64,000 nucleotides of DNA from Campylobacter curvus (GCF_013372125.1 NZ_CP053826.1:1488001-1552000); one strand, 5' to 3'. Counted from the stretch's first letter, positions 48,690 through 60,358 are shown. Notes: generated from the sequence alone by a model not told the origin. Translations and numbers: made by a program.

Positions 48690-49271
48690 CTATATCTCGT
48701 CGTCTTTTTTAAGAGCCACCAATACGTCAGCTTGACGCTCGATCACGCTCATAAGCTCATAAGCTTTGCGTTTTATAAGTAGGTTGAAAGTATATGCAGG
48801 GATAGCTACGAAAATTCCAGCACCAGTGGCGACTAGAGCCTCTGATATAGCTGGAGCTATCACGCCAAGAGATGAATTTGCACTATTGCCAAGCTGTGAA
48901 AACGTTTCAAGTATAGAAACGACTGTTCCAAAAAGGCCGATAAAAGGTGAAGTAGAGGCTATGACGCTGAGCCAAGTCAGGCCACTAGTGGCGTTTTTCT
49001 CGGCTATGCTTATACAAACGTTTAGTTTTTCTCTTGAAATTTTACCACTTGCGCACTTTCTTAAAGATGAATCGTTTGGGATATTCTTAGCTCCCATTAA
49101 CAACGATTCTAGGGCGTTTTGTTCTCTTTTTTGCCACAATCCTATGCCGGCCATGCGAGAAAAGAGTATGGTAAAGCTAACGATAAAATAGGCAGACAGC
49201 CAACATAATACGATAATAGTGATGAAACTACTTCTTTGAATGTAGTTTAAAAAAATATCTATCCCGCCCAC
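48690..49271 (-). CDS. tolQ: TolQ/ExbB-type motor subunit
   Basis: A 193-residue inner membrane protein with three helices: ITIIVLCWLSAYFIVSFTILF, then WLSVIASTSPFIGLFGTVVSIL, then ISEALVATGAGIFVAIPAYTFNLL. The MotA/TolQ/ExbB motif GLFGTV is present. It directly follows atpC with no gap, an arrangement also found in C. jejuni. Confidence 0.95.
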   Translation of the reverse strand: MGGIDIFLNYIQRSSFITIIVLCWLSAYFIVSFTILFSRMAGIGLWQKREQNALESLLMGAKNIPNDSSLRKCASGKISREKLNVCISIAEKNATSGLTWLSVIASTSPFIGLFGTVVSILETFSQLGNSANSSLGVIAPAISEALVATGAGIFVAIPAYTFNLLIKRKAYELMSVIERQADVLVALKKDDEI

Positions 49272-49661
49272 TTATCTTGCTCTCACTACGTTTTCCATCT
49301 TTGCGATCGTAGCCGCAAAGGCGTTAGTATCGCTGCTCATGCTCTCTATAAGACGTTTTGCCTGATCGAGAGAATTTGCAAGTTCGCTCTCACTATTTCC
49401 AGCTACATAAACCGCTCCGTCTGCAAGGATGACGACTTTACCTTCATCGATCTTTGCGTAGCCCCAGTTTATCGCTACGATGTCATGGTTTTTGTTTTTA
49501 TCTTCTATATCGATGATACCGGCCTTTAAAAGCGATATCAAAGAGGCATGGTTTGGCAAAACGCCAAACTCGCCTTCACTGCCCGGAAGCACTACACTAC
49601 TCACGTCATCAGAAAAAACCTGACCTTGAGGAGTTACTATTTCTAAGTGTAATTTATCCAT
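49272..49661 (-). CDS. atpC: ATP synthase epsilon subunit
   Basis: A 129-residue F1 epsilon subunit. The N-terminal beta-sandwich is LHLEIVTPQGQVFSDDVSSVVLPGSEGEFGVLPNHASLIS; the C-terminal helices carry LANSLDQAKRLIESMS. It is the last gene of the atp operon. Confidence 0.97.
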   Translation of the reverse strand: MDKLHLEIVTPQGQVFSDDVSSVVLPGSEGEFGVLPNHASLISLLKAGIIDIEDKNKNHDIVAINWGYAKIDEGKVVILADGAVYVAGNSESELANSLDQAKRLIESMSSDTNAFAATIAKMENVVRAR

Positions 49662-49684
49662 TACGCTTCCTTAAATTTAAAATT

Positions 49685-51082
<1,398 letters not shown>

Positions 51083-51093
51083 TCATACTCCTT

Positions 51094-51981
51094 TTATTTC
51101 ATTGATTCAACACCACTGATGATCTCTATAAGCTCAGTAGTGATGGACTCTTGCCTTGCTTTGTTATAGGCAAGATTTAGTTGTTTTACACGCTCTTTAG
51201 CATTATTCGTCGCATTGTCCATCGCTTGCATCCTCGCACTATGCTCGGCAGCAAGTGAATCAATCAAAGAATAATACATACTGTATTCAAAATATTTTGT
51301 TAATAATTCATCCAAAATTTTAGAATAATTATCCTCAGGCTCGAATTCCATCAAAGAATTCGTCTCTACGCCGATGATCTTGGACGGCTCAATAGGCACG
51401 ATGTCATTTACTCTGATTTCTTGAGAGATCATATTTTTATAGCCGTTGTGGACTAAAATAACCTTGTCTGTGACCCCGTTCACGAAATCATCTATGGCAT
51501 CTTTGATGATATTTTGTGCTTTCTCGTAAGTCGGAGAAGAACTAGCGCCTATATACGTCTCAAGCAGATCTACACCTTGAAAATTAAAAAATTCTATGCC
51601 TTTTTTGCCGACGGCACGTAAGCGAACTTTAATCTTCTTGGCTTTAAATTCATCTATCATATGCCTTACGGTTTTAATGGTCTGGACGTTAAATCCACCG
51701 CAAAGCCCCTTATCAGCGGTAACGAATATGATATCAACCTTTTCGATATTTTCTTTGATATCGAAAAATTTACTCTCGGAAACGACCGAAGCGTATTGAT
51801 TTATCTTATAAGCTATCTCTGATAAAACTTCATTGATCTTAAGCGCATAGACCCTGGAGTAGCGTGCCGCCTCTTCCGCTTTTCTAAGCTTGGCGGTAGA
51901 GACGAGCTTCATCGCACGCGTCGTCTTTTGAGTGTTTTGGACGCTCTTGATCTTTCGTTTTATATCTTTTAAATTTGACAT
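51094..51981 (-). CDS. atpG: ATP synthase gamma subunit
   Basis: A 295-residue central stalk subunit. The N-terminus is [35 protein letters not shown], the Rossmann-like middle [15 protein letters not shown], and the C-terminal helix [41 protein letters not shown]. Confidence 0.98.
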   Translation of the reverse strand: MSNLKDIKRKIKSVQNTQKTTRAMKLVSTAKLRKAEEAARYSRVYALKINEVLSEIAYKINQYASVVSESKFFDIKENIEKVDIIFVTADKGLCGGFNVQTIKTVRHMIDEFKAKKIKVRLRAVGKKGIEFFNFQGVDLLETYIGASSSPTYEKAQNIIKDAIDDFVNGVTDKVILVHNGYKNMISQEIRVNDIVPIEPSKIIGVETNSLMEFEPEDNYSKILDELLTKYFEYSMYYSLIDSLAAEHSARMQAMDNATNNAKERVKQLNLAYNKARQESITTELIEIISGVESMK

Positions 51982-51990
51982 GTTTTAGCC

Positions 51991-53508
51991 TTATGCGACC
52001 GAGAAAGTCGCTTTAAAGTCTTTCAGTGCCTTATGTAAAAGCTCTTCTATCTCTTTATCAAGAACTTTTTTCGTCCTGATTTGTTCGAAAATTTCAGGAT
52101 ATTTTGCCTCTATATATGGATAAAGCTCCGCTTCAAATTTTGTAACACTGGCTGTCGCGATATCATCAAGATAGCCTTTAGATCCGGCAAATATGATGAC
52201 GACTTGATTTTCGACCGACAAAGGAGAATACGGAGGCTGTTTAAGCACTTCGACCATCTTTTGTCCGCGCTCTAGCTGCTTTCTTGAGCTCTCGTCAAGG
52301 TCGCTTGCAAATTGAGCGAACGCTTGAAGTTCGCGATATTGCGCCAAGTCAAGCCTTAAATTACCAGAAACTTGCTTCGTCGCTTTTATCTGAGCCGCAC
52401 CACCGACACGTGAGACTGAAAGTCCGACGTTGATCGCAGGACGGATACCGGAGTTAAAAAGATCGCTCTCAAGGAAAATTTGCCCGTCGGTGATAGAAAT
52501 GACGTTTGTCGGGATATATGCCGAAACGTCGCCCGCTTGCGTCTCGATGATAGGCAAAGCCGTAAGCGAACCGGCGCCCAAAGCGTCATTTAGCTTACTG
52601 GCGCGTTCCAAAAGGCGTGAGTGTAGATAAAATACGTCACCAGGATAAGCTTCGCGGCCAGGTGGGCGGCGCAAGATCAAAGACATCTCGCGATATGCGA
52701 CGGCATGCTTTGATAGATCATCATAGATGATTAGCGCGTGGCGTGAGTTGTCACGGAAGTATTCGCCCATCGTTACGCCAGCATACGGTGCGAGATATTG
52801 AAGCGCAGCGGCATCAGACGCACCGGCATTTACGACTATCGTGTAGTCCATAGCGCCATATTCTTCGAGTTTTTTAACGACTTGTGCGACGGTTGATTGT
52901 TTTTGTCCGATGGCAACGTAAATACAAATGACGTCTTGTCCTTTTTGATTGATGATAGTATCTATCGCGACGGTCGTTTTGCCGGTTTGACGGTCACCGA
53001 TAATCAGCTCACGTTGCCCGCGGCCGATCGGCACAAGTGCGTCGATGGCCTTGATACCGGTTTGTAGCGGCTCATGGACTGATTTTCTAGCCATGATACC
53101 TTTGGCTTTTTCCTCGACGAAGCGAGTTTCGGTAGCTTCGATCGGTCCTTTTGCATCGATCGGTTCACCAAGTGAATTTACGACGCGTCCGATCAAAGCA
53201 TCGCCGACAGGGACGCGTAAAAGCTTTTTAAGCCTTTTAACAGAGCTTCCTTCGGTTATACCGCTAGTTTTGCCTAAAATAACGATACCTACGCTACTTT
53301 CTTCAAGGTTGAGAGCCATGCCTTTTTCGCCGCCCTCAAATTCTACCATCTCGCCGGCCATGATATTTTTAAGACCATAAACATTTGCGACACCGTCAGC
53401 GACAGAGATGACTTTGCCTGTTTCTTCGACGTCGACGCTTAGATCAAAATTTTCGATTCGCTCTTTGATTATAGCGCTAATTTCGTCAGCTTTAATTTTT
53501 GCACTCAC
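51991..53508 (-). CDS. atpA: ATP synthase alpha subunit
   Basis: A 505-residue subunit. Walker A is [15 protein letters not shown]; the arginine finger region is [18 protein letters not shown]. The N-terminal crown contains [15 protein letters not shown]. Length and motifs fit the family throughout. Confidence 0.99.
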   Translation of the reverse strand: MSAKIKADEISAIIKERIENFDLSVDVEETGKVISVADGVANVYGLKNIMAGEMVEFEGGEKGMALNLEESSVGIVILGKTSGITEGSSVKRLKKLLRVPVGDALIGRVVNSLGEPIDAKGPIEATETRFVEEKAKGIMARKSVHEPLQTGIKAIDALVPIGRGQRELIIGDRQTGKTTVAIDTIINQKGQDVICIYVAIGQKQSTVAQVVKKLEEYGAMDYTIVVNAGASDAAALQYLAPYAGVTMGEYFRDNSRHALIIYDDLSKHAVAYREMSLILRRPPGREAYPGDVFYLHSRLLERASKLNDALGAGSLTALPIIETQAGDVSAYIPTNVISITDGQIFLESDLFNSGIRPAINVGLSVSRVGGAAQIKATKQVSGNLRLDLAQYRELQAFAQFASDLDESSRKQLERGQKMVEVLKQPPYSPLSVENQVVIIFAGSKGYLDDIATASVTKFEAELYPYIEAKYPEIFEQIRTKKVLDKEIEELLHKALKDFKATFSVA

Positions 53509-53522
53509 GCTTTTACTCCTTT

Positions 53523-54053
53523 TTAAATTGCTTTTAATATATATTCACTCATTTGGGTTTTGAGCCTATCCATAGAAAAGCTCGCCTCGACTCCCAAATC
53601 GTCCAGCTCTACCTTGATACCGTTGTAGTCGCTCTTTGAGCCCTCAAGCTTGACCTTAGCATCAAAGCGCTTCGAAAATTTATCTTCAAGGGCGCTTAAT
53701 TGCTCGCCATTTAGCTCAAAATTTCCATAAACGCTACCGTGATAGATATTATCCAGCAACGCTTGTTCGCTCTTTATCTCGTTTAGTATGGCTGGTATGA
53801 GGCTAAGCCTTTTGTTCGCTCCAAGCAGCTTGATGAAATTTTTGAAATTTTCACTTGGATCTTGCACTAAAGATAGTATAAATTCCGCTTTTGCGGAATT
53901 TTTCAAGGTAGGAAGGCTTATTATATTTCTAAATTTTTCTATTTCAAAAGCAGCTGAAATTTCACTGAGGTTTGATATAAATTTAGCCAGTTGGGCGGAA
54001 TTTACATCGCTCAAAATGGCTTTGACATATTTTTTTGCTACTACTTCATTCAT
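53523..54053 (-). CDS. atpH: ATP synthase delta subunit
   Basis: A 176-residue stator subunit. The N-terminal helical bundle starts [15 protein letters not shown], and the C-terminal [30 protein letters not shown] matches the delta/OSCP end. It overlaps atpF by one base. Confidence 0.95.
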   Translation of the reverse strand: MNEVVAKKYVKAILSDVNSAQLAKFISNLSEISAAFEIEKFRNIISLPTLKNSAKAEFILSLVQDPSENFKNFIKLLGANKRLSLIPAILNEIKSEQALLDNIYHGSVYGNFELNGEQLSALEDKFSKRFDAKVKLEGSKSDYNGIKVELDDLGVEASFSMDRLKTQMSEYILKAI

Positions 54054-54562
54054 CAGCCGACCTTTTTAAGTATGATATTTATGAGCTCTTTTTGATCGAC
54101 TTTTAGGCTGTCGCTGGCAAAAATATCATTTAAAATTTCGCTCACGACATTTTTTGTAGTCTTGCGCTCCTCGAAGTCTTTTTGATCTTTAAAGCTTTTT
54201 TGGATATTTGCCATCTCAAGCTCAGCGTCTTTTTTCACCTTTTGGGCTAAATTTACCGCCTCTTTCCTGGCCGTTTCGACTAGACTGCTCGCATTTAGTT
54301 TCGCCTCTTCGACACGTTTTAAGGCATCGTCTTTTTTGAGCTTTGAAGCGCGAAGCTTTTCTTGGATACTTTCCAATTTGGCCGCTATCTTGTCTATCCT
54401 GCTTTGATAGAGATCTTTTAGAGGCTTAGCGATGAAATACAGCAAAATTCCAAAAAATAATAGAAAATTCAGAGCTCTTTCGATGATATCGTAGTTCGCT
54501 CCGCCATGCTCGCTAGCAAAAGCAAAAAATGGCAAAACAAGAAGTAAAATTTTGATCCTCAT
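54053..54562 (-). CDS. atpF: ATP synthase subunit b
   Basis: A 169-residue stator subunit with a possible signal-like N-terminus (MRIKILLLVLPFFAFA), a membrane helix (ALNFLLFFGILLYFIA) and a long coiled-coil. The added N-terminal hydrophobic segment is typical of Campylobacterota b subunits. It pairs with the b' gene upstream. Confidence 0.94.
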   Translation of the reverse strand: MRIKILLLVLPFFAFASEHGGANYDIIERALNFLLFFGILLYFIAKPLKDLYQSRIDKIAAKLESIQEKLRASKLKKDDALKRVEEAKLNASSLVETARKEAVNLAQKVKKDAELEMANIQKSFKDQKDFEERKTTKNVVSEILNDIFASDSLKVDQKELINIILKKVG

Positions 54563-54571
54563 AAGACTCCT

Positions 54572-54994
54572 TTAAATTTTAGCCAGCTTGGCGTTTAACG
54601 CCGCTTTAAGCTCGGGCAATCTCGAAGACAGATCGGCTTTAAGCTCGTCTTTTTGAGTACTTAAAGCATTCAAAAACGCTTCATAATCCGCCTCAAGTGC
54701 AGACTTTTTAGCCTCGATCTCTTTAAGCGCAGCCTCTTTTGCCGCACTAAGCGCATCTTGTCTTATTTTGTTGGCTTCGGCTCTGGCGTTTAATATGATA
54801 TTTTCGATCTCCTTTTCATGCACGCTAAGATCGCTTGCATTTTTGCTCGTATTCTCCTCGTCCTCCTTTATAGACGCATTTCTATCGTCCATAAATTTGA
54901 GCATAGGTTTATAAAGCAGAGGATTTAAAATAGCGATTAGAGCCAAGAAAACGACAGCCGTCAAGATGACTAGAGGCACATCTATCTCTAACAT
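54572..54994 (-). CDS. atpF': ATP synthase subunit b'
   Basis: A 140-residue stator subunit with one N-terminal helix (LVILTAVVFLALIAILNPLLYKPML) and a long charged coiled-coil. It is the first gene of the seven-gene atp cluster; subunits a and c are encoded elsewhere, as known in this group. Confidence 0.93.
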   Translation of the reverse strand: MLEIDVPLVILTAVVFLALIAILNPLLYKPMLKFMDDRNASIKEDEENTSKNASDLSVHEKEIENIILNARAEANKIRQDALSAAKEAALKEIEAKKSALEADYEAFLNALSTQKDELKADLSSRLPELKAALNAKLAKI

Positions 54995-55047
54995 TCACTC
55001 TCCTTACTTAATTATTAAGTTTCATTTAAAAACTAAAATCGGAGCTG

Positions 55048-55069
55048 ATTTTACAATAAAATTGTAAAA
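55048..55069 (-). promoter_or_regulatory. Putative atp operon promoter overlapping a perfect inverted repeat
   Basis: On the minus strand TAAAAT (55048-55053) lies about 54 bp before the b' start. The sequence TTTTACAAT-AAA-ATTGTAAAA (55049-55069) is a perfect 9-bp inverted repeat covering this box. No T run follows on either strand that would make a convincing terminator, so an operator is possible. Inference only. Confidence 0.4.
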
Positions 55070-55090
55070 AATAAAATTAAATTTAAAATT

Positions 55091-55951
55091 TTATTTCAGC
55101 TTATCTATAAATTTTTCGATCTGCGTCGTATCGCTAAATTCTAGTATTAAATTTTTAGATTTGATTTTGGATTTTATATCAAAAACCTCGAATACGCCCT
55201 GAAGTTTCAAGAGTTTATCGGCATACTCTTTTGAAATGCTCGGTTTTTCTTTTTTTTGCAAGTCTTTGTTTTTGAGCTTTTTGACTAAATTTTCAGTCTC
55301 TCTCACGCTTAGCTTCTGACCGATCACGGTATCTACGATCATCTTTTCATCGCCCACACTAAGACCTACGATGACCTTTGCGTGACCTTGAGTTAGCTTG
55401 TCTTCTTGCAGTAGTTTTTGCGTGGATTTACTGAGCAAAAGAAGCCTCATAGTGTTTGTTATCTGAGTCCTGCTTTTGTGTATGATGTTTGCGAGCCCGT
55501 CTTGGGTGATTTTGTATTCGTTGATGAGCTCTTTGTAGGAATTTGCAAGCTCTATCGGGTTTAAATTTTCACGTTGGATATTTTCTATAAGTGCAAGCTC
55601 GCGTAAATTTTGAGATTTCAGATCGGCTATGATGGCTTTGATCTTGCGTTCGCCCAGCATCTTTGTAGCGCGGTATCTGCGCTCGCCGGCGATCAGCATA
55701 TAGCCGTCGTCTTTTTTTATGACGATTATAGGCTGGATGAGCCCGTGTCTTTTTATGCTCTCACTAAGCTCTTTTAGCGCCTCCTCGTCAAAATGTTGAC
55801 GCGGCTGGTAAGGGTTTGGCAAAATTTTAGCTATCTCTATCTCTTCGACGATATCCGAGTCCGAGCTAAGATCTGCAAATTCTTTTTTATATGCCTGCTC
55901 CACATCCTCAAATATCGCACTAAGTCCGCGCCCCAAACTCTTTTTCTTCAC
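55091..55951 (-). CDS. parB: Chromosome-partitioning protein ParB
   Basis: A 286-residue CTP-switch protein. The N-terminal SLGRGLSAIF peptide stimulates ParA; the CTP-binding region is AGERRYRATKMLG and ENIQRENLNPIELA; the helix-turn-helix is TQDGLANIIHKSRTQITNTMRLL. The C-terminal dimer segment is KSKNLILEFSDTTQIEKFIDKL. No classical parS palindrome was found near it. Confidence 0.96.
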   Translation of the reverse strand: MKKKSLGRGLSAIFEDVEQAYKKEFADLSSDSDIVEEIEIAKILPNPYQPRQHFDEEALKELSESIKRHGLIQPIIVIKKDDGYMLIAGERRYRATKMLGERKIKAIIADLKSQNLRELALIENIQRENLNPIELANSYKELINEYKITQDGLANIIHKSRTQITNTMRLLLLSKSTQKLLQEDKLTQGHAKVIVGLSVGDEKMIVDTVIGQKLSVRETENLVKKLKNKDLQKKEKPSISKEYADKLLKLQGVFEVFDIKSKIKSKNLILEFSDTTQIEKFIDKLK

Positions 55952-55970
55952 TATCTAGATCCTTAAAATT

Positions 55971-56753
55971 TCAATTTAAAATCGAATATGCCAAATTTTG
56001 ATACGCTATCGAGCCCGGCGATTTTATATCGTAAAGGATGACCGGCTTGCCAAAGCTAGGGCTCTCGGCTAATTTGACATTACGAGGGATAACGACCAGA
56101 TCGTCCTTGTCGTCCTTGCTCGTAAAAAGTTTATGTTTAAAATGCTGTTTTAAATTTGCGATCGTCTCTTTTGAGAGGTTGTTTTGCGAGCTGAACATCG
56201 TCGGCAAAAATCCCTTGATGCTAAGCTTTGGGTTTATCGTCTTTTTGATGATTTTAACGGTGTTTAGGATGAGTGCCAGACCTTCAAGCGCGTAAAATTC
56301 GCATTGTATCGGGATTATCACACTATCGCTCGCACTAAGCGCATTTATCGTTATGCTACCAAGCGCGGGAGGGCTATCGATAATGATGAAGTCATAGTCA
56401 TCTATGACCTCTGCGATTTTATTTTTTAAAATCAGCTTATAGTCTTTGTTTTGATCGTTAAATTCTTGCTCTATGCCGACTAGTCCGATGTTTGAGGGGG
56501 CTAAAAATAGCGTAGGTATCTCGGTTTTAAGAACGATCTGAGAGAGTTTTTTGCGATCGGTCAAAACGTGATAGATATTAAACTCATAATCGCTTCTGTT
56601 AAATCCTAGCCCGGTCGTCGCATTCGCCTGAGGATCGATATCCACGAGCAAAACCTTTTTCTCGGCAACCGCCAAAGATGCAGCTAAATTTACAGCCGTA
56701 GTCGTCTTTCCGACCCCACCTTTTTGATTTGCTATCGTTATAACTTCACTCAT
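55971..56753 (-). CDS. parA: Chromosome-partitioning ATPase ParA (Soj)
   Basis: A 260-residue deviant Walker ATPase: NQKGGVGKTTTAVNLAASLA, LLVDIDPQANATTGLGF, and DFIIIDSPPALGSITINAL. It lacks an N-terminal DNA-binding extension, as is normal for chromosomal ParA. It overlaps the end of birA by 4 bp and precedes parB. Confidence 0.97.
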   Translation of the reverse strand: MSEVITIANQKGGVGKTTTAVNLAASLAVAEKKVLLVDIDPQANATTGLGFNRSDYEFNIYHVLTDRKKLSQIVLKTEIPTLFLAPSNIGLVGIEQEFNDQNKDYKLILKNKIAEVIDDYDFIIIDSPPALGSITINALSASDSVIIPIQCEFYALEGLALILNTVKIIKKTINPKLSIKGFLPTMFSSQNNLSKETIANLKQHFKHKLFTSKDDKDDLVVIPRNVKLAESPSFGKPVILYDIKSPGSIAYQNLAYSILN

Positions 56754-57385
56754 CTTAAAGAATACACCTTTTTTTCGTTTAATAAAATCGCGCCGTCATC
56801 ACAAAGCTGCGCACCCTCGAGCGATACCGCCTGCTCACCTATATGTGTGATGAATTTTTTTGATTTCTGAAAGTCTATCCTAAATTTGCTAAAAGTCTGC
56901 TTCCATAAAATCTTTTTTTCTAGCATTTGCACAAAGTCCCAAACTACGTCGTTTACGGCTATATTTATGTCCAAAACCCCCGCATTTTCAGGAGCATTTT
57001 GCAGGTTCATACCCATGCCACAAACATAAACGGAATTTATCTTTGTCGTGATGGTGCCGCCTATTTTTTTATCATCCATATAAAAATCATTTGGCCATTT
57101 GACCCAAATTTTAGAGCCTTTTAAGCTTAAAATTTCCTTCATTATCATCGAAAAATATATCGATGCCGACGCGCTCGGCAGATCCTTCGGCAAAGAGTCT
57201 TCGTCCATGCAAAATGACAAAAATAGGTTGCCCTTAAGCCCCTGCCACGAATTTCCACGGCTTCCGATGCCGTTAGTTTGCTCTTTGGCTACGAGCATGA
57301 AGGGCGGATCTATAGTCATGTTTCGCACGCCCTCGCACAAAATCTCCTGCGTTGAACCCACGCTATCAACAAATTCTACTATCAA
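56750..57385 (-). CDS. birA: Biotin-protein ligase (no DNA-binding domain)
   Basis: A 211-residue ligase that biotinylates AccB. The biotinyl-AMP loop is GIGSRGNSWQGLKGNLFLS, followed by KWPNDFYMDDKKIGGTITT. The repressor winged helix of E. coli BirA is absent. The start is TTG at 57385, supported by AGGAG 5 nt upstream. Confidence 0.94.
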   Translation of the reverse strand: MIVEFVDSVGSTQEILCEGVRNMTIDPPFMLVAKEQTNGIGSRGNSWQGLKGNLFLSFCMDEDSLPKDLPSASASIYFSMIMKEILSLKGSKIWVKWPNDFYMDDKKIGGTITTKINSVYVCGMGMNLQNAPENAGVLDINIAVNDVVWDFVQMLEKKILWKQTFSKFRIDFQKSKKFITHIGEQAVSLEGAQLCDDGAILLNEKKVYSLR

Positions 57386-57452
57386 ATTTTCTCCTAAATT
57401 TACCCCACAAAGAGCATTATCAAAATTAGTCGTATCGCCGTTTAAATTTACG

Positions 57453-58358
57453 TTAAGAAATTTTACTGCCAGCCACTAGCCGCTTTCCATTTATATAGGC
57501 TTTTGCGTCCAGTACCTTTTTGCCCGCTTCTTGCAGGGCGAGGATTTTAAGCGCACCGTTGCCGCAAGCCACGACAAATCCGTCCTTTTCGATGCGTAAA
57601 ATCTCCCCCGCCGCGCCGCTACCGTCAGCTAAATTTAACTCCAAAAATTTAAGCCCGCTTTCAAGAAAGACGCCCGGCCACTCGTGAAAAGCGCGAAATT
57701 TATTGTAAATTTGCTCCGCGTCCTCGCTCAAATTCACAAGTCCGTCTGATTTTTGTATCTTTTTGCAATGCGTTGCAAGCGCGTCATCTTGCTTTTGCGG
57801 TGTCAAATTTTTAAAATTAAAAAGCGTTTTTACCGCCAGCTCGCCCGCTAGCTCGCCCAAAATCCCAAACATCTCAGCCGATCTTTTACCCTCGCACGAA
57901 ACGTGAGCAAAGCCCAGCATATCGCCCGTATCAAGTCCCTCATCCATGAGCATCGCCGTCACGCCAGTATTCTTTTCGCCGTTTAGCAAAGCCGCTTGTA
58001 TCGGGCTTGCGCCGCGGTATTTAGGCAGTATGGAGGCGTGTAAATTTATACACGGGGCGATGTCTAGTATGCTCTTTGGTAAAATTTTCCCATACGCCGC
58101 GACCACGATAAAATCGGGCTTTAAGGCTAAAATTTCAGCCGCGACCGACCCCTCTTTTAGTGTCTTTGGCTGAAAAATTTTAGCATGCGGCAAATTTTGC
58201 TGCGTGTAAATTTTAACTTCGCTTGGCGTTAAAATTTGCTTCCTGCCGACCGGTTTATCAGGCTGCGTAAAAACGGCCGTGACACCGATACCAGCGCGCA
58301 CAAGCGCGTCCAGGATCACCCTCGCGTACGCAGGCGTGCCCATAAAAATTATATTCAT
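57453..58358 (-). CDS. fmt: Methionyl-tRNA formyltransferase
   Basis: A 301-residue enzyme. The N-terminus is IIFMGTPAYARVILDALV, and the formyl-THF and catalytic regions are INLHASILPKYRGASPIQ and MLMDEGLDTGDM. The C-terminal OB domain binds tRNA. Its one-carbon donor is made by Fhs, encoded at 23.9-25.5 kb. Confidence 0.97.
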   Translation of the reverse strand: MNIIFMGTPAYARVILDALVRAGIGVTAVFTQPDKPVGRKQILTPSEVKIYTQQNLPHAKIFQPKTLKEGSVAAEILALKPDFIVVAAYGKILPKSILDIAPCINLHASILPKYRGASPIQAALLNGEKNTGVTAMLMDEGLDTGDMLGFAHVSCEGKRSAEMFGILGELAGELAVKTLFNFKNLTPQKQDDALATHCKKIQKSDGLVNLSEDAEQIYNKFRAFHEWPGVFLESGLKFLELNLADGSGAAGEILRIEKDGFVVACGNGALKILALQEAGKKVLDAKAYINGKRLVAGSKIS

Positions 58359-58479
58359 CTTTTTCCTTTAAATTTAGATGATTTTAGCCAAAAGAGGATT
58401 AAAAAACCTTATCGATTTAAATTTATACGCAATTTTCAACCCCACAAAATACTTGATTAATATTTAAACCGTGTATGAG

Positions 58480-58485
58480 TATAAT
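58480..58485 (+). promoter_or_regulatory. -10 box for the small orphan gene
   Basis: TATAAT in GAGTATAATTG, 35 bp before the ATG at 58521. Confidence 0.55.
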
Positions 58486-58520
58486 TGATTTCATGTTTAT
58501 TAAAGAAAGGACTTTGGGCG

Positions 58521-58799
58521 ATGTTTAAACAAGAAAACCTTCAAATAAAATTAAAAAGTATAGGCAGAAGTTTCTTTGTAAAATATTTTGAAGATTTTAT
58601 GTATAACGATTACGAAACCTTTATGGAAAAAGAGAATTATACTGAAAAAAGTATGCGTAACCGTGCTAGTACCGCCAAGTCGATCTTTACAAACAAGCAG
58701 GAATTCGAGGCGTTAAAGAATATAGTCAATTCAACTCGCATTGAAGAATATGTCAAACAAAAAGCACAAAAGTTGCTTAAAAAATATAATCAAATTTAA
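58521..58799 (+). CDS. Small orphan protein of unknown function
   Basis: A 92-residue basic helical protein (MFKQENLQIKLKSIGRSFFV, later EALKNIVNSTRIEEYVKQKAQKLLKK). No signal peptide or membrane segment. The ATG at 58521 has AGGA at 9-nt spacing and a consensus -10 box upstream, so it is likely expressed. A longer frame from 58485 overlaps the promoter and is rejected. It is the only plus-strand gene between fmt and flhB. I do not recognise it. Confidence 0.65.
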   Translation: MFKQENLQIKLKSIGRSFFVKYFEDFMYNDYETFMEKENYTEKSMRNRASTAKSIFTNKQEFEALKNIVNSTRIEEYVKQKAQKLLKKYNQI

Positions 58800-58864
58800 T
58801 CCGAGCAAACCGAATTTAAACTTTTGCAGCACATCGTTACAGTTAAAACCATGTGGCAAAAGGC

Positions 58865-59182
58865 TTACGGTGCGACTTTCAGCACGACCACGCCGATAAG
58901 TATCAAGAGCACGCCAAAATATTTCCACAGGCTCGCCGCGTCGCCGTAAAACCACACGCCAATCATAAACGTTCCCGCCGCACCGATGCTCGTCCAGACC
59001 GCGTAAGACGTGCCGATAGGTATCTCGCGTTGCGCCAGCCAGAGCAAAAACCCACTCGCCGCCATAAATGCTATCGCCACGCAGACCCCAAGCACTCGCG
59101 AGCCTTCTTGCTGCGCCATTTTTAGCCCCACGGGCCAGCCCATCTCCATAAGCCCGGCGCATATCAAGTAAATCCAAGCCAT
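58865..59182 (-). CDS. SMR family exporter, Gdx/SugE type
   Basis: A 105-residue four-helix transporter. The first helix has AGLMEMGWPVGLK, with Glu13, Trp16 and Lys21, and the third region SYAVWTSIGAAGTF; both fit the Gdx/SugE (guanidinium exporter) subtype rather than EmrE. It is a single gene, so a dual-topology homodimer is expected. It follows obg by 36 bp. No guanidine riboswitch is visible in that short gap. Confidence 0.88.
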   Translation of the reverse strand: MAWIYLICAGLMEMGWPVGLKMAQQEGSRVLGVCVAIAFMAASGFLLWLAQREIPIGTSYAVWTSIGAAGTFMIGVWFYGDAASLWKYFGVLLILIGVVVLKVAP

Positions 59183-59218
59183 TTTATCCTCTCATTTCGG
59201 TCAAATTTCTAGCAAAAA

Positions 59219-60358
59219 TCATTTGAAATTTTCCTTTTTCAGCAGTTCGAGCAGGCTAAATTTAAGCTCGGCGATATTTTGATTTGTCGCGGAGCTGATC
59301 GGCATGACAAAATATGGCTTTGAGCCGTCAAATTCGTAAATATCTTGCTTGTAAATCAAATTTTTACCCGTCTTGCCCGCGCCGCCGTTTTTTGGATATT
59401 CGCCTTCGTTAAATTTACCCGTAGCCTCGCCCTTTATTTTTGACTGCTCGCCGCGAAGTCCCAAAATCTGCAAAAATTCGCCGACTTTTCGCTGCAAATT
59501 TTCCGCCGCGTCCATGCGCGTCAAAGCGATGGCAAAGTCTCTTTTGGCAAGTTCGGGCGAAAATTTCTCAACCTCGCCGTGAAGCGTGAAAAACTGCTCT
59601 TTTAGGCTTCGGTAGTTGGCAAGATCGAGCATATAAAGTAAAATTTTAGTGCGCTCGATGTGCTTTAAAAATTTAAGCCCAAGCCCGCGCCCATCGCTCG
59701 CGCCCTCGATGATGCCAGGGATGTCCGCCATCACAAAGCCGCTGTATTCATCGACCTCGACAAGGCCTAGCTTTGGCGTGAGCGTCGTAAATTCGTAGTT
59801 TGCGATCTGCGGCTTCGCGTTTGAAACGGTCGAAATGAGCGTGGATTTGCCGACATTTGGAAAGCCAACTAAACCGACATCGGCGATGAGTTTTAGCTCT
59901 AAGCGCACGTCGCACGTCTCTTCAGGCAGACCCTTTTGCGCATATTCGGGGGCTTGGTTGATCGAGCTTTTAAAATGCACGTTGCCAAGCCCGCCCTTGC
60001 CGCCTTTTAAAAACAGCACGCGCTCGCCCTCTTTGGTAAGATCTGCCAAAAGTTCATTCGTCTGCGCGTCATACACGGCAGTGCCGGGCGGCACGATGAG
60101 CTCGAGATTTTCGCCCTTTTTGCCGGTCATCCGCCTCCCCGAACCAGCCTCTCCGTTTTGAGCTTTGAGCGCCCTTTTGCCCTTGTATGCGGCTAGCGTG
60201 TGGGAGTTGTTGTCAGCGATTAAGTATACATCGCCGCCATCACCGCCATCGCCGCCGTCAGGTCCTCCTAAGATGACGTGCTTTTCGCGTCTGAAACTCA
60301 CCGCCCCGGCTCCGCCATGCCCCGAACTTAGGGTTAAATTTACACTATCTATAAACAT
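59219..60358 (-). CDS. obg: GTPase Obg/CgtA
   Basis: A 379-residue GTPase of ribosome assembly. The glycine-rich Obg fold covers residues 1-158 ([31 protein letters not shown]). The G domain has [12 protein letters not shown] and [17 protein letters not shown]. Downstream of rplU-rpmA as in most bacteria. Confidence 0.97.
   Translation of the reverse strand: MFIDSVNLTLSSGHGGAGAVSFRREKHVILGGPDGGDGGDGGDVYLIADNNSHTLAAYKGKRALKAQNGEAGSGRRMTGKKGENLELIVPPGTAVYDAQTNELLADLTKEGERVLFLKGGKGGLGNVHFKSSINQAPEYAQKGLPEETCDVRLELKLIADVGLVGFPNVGKSTLISTVSNAKPQIANYEFTTLTPKLGLVEVDEYSGFVMADIPGIIEGASDGRGLGLKFLKHIERTKILLYMLDLANYRSLKEQFFTLHGEVEKFSPELAKRDFAIALTRMDAAENLQRKVGEFLQILGLRGEQSKIKGEATGKFNEGEYPKNGGAGKTGKNLIYKQDIYEFDGSKPYFVMPISSATNQNIAELKFSLLELLKKENFK

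Noticed and set aside
55091-56753. A classical parS site near parAB
   Set aside because: No TGTTTCACGTGAAACA-like palindrome was seen; Campylobacterota sites may differ, so this is not proof of absence.
58731-59177. A 148-codon frame on the same strand as the SMR gene, different frame
   Set aside because: Arg-rich product, no family features; it runs across the SMR gene and into the orphan gene.
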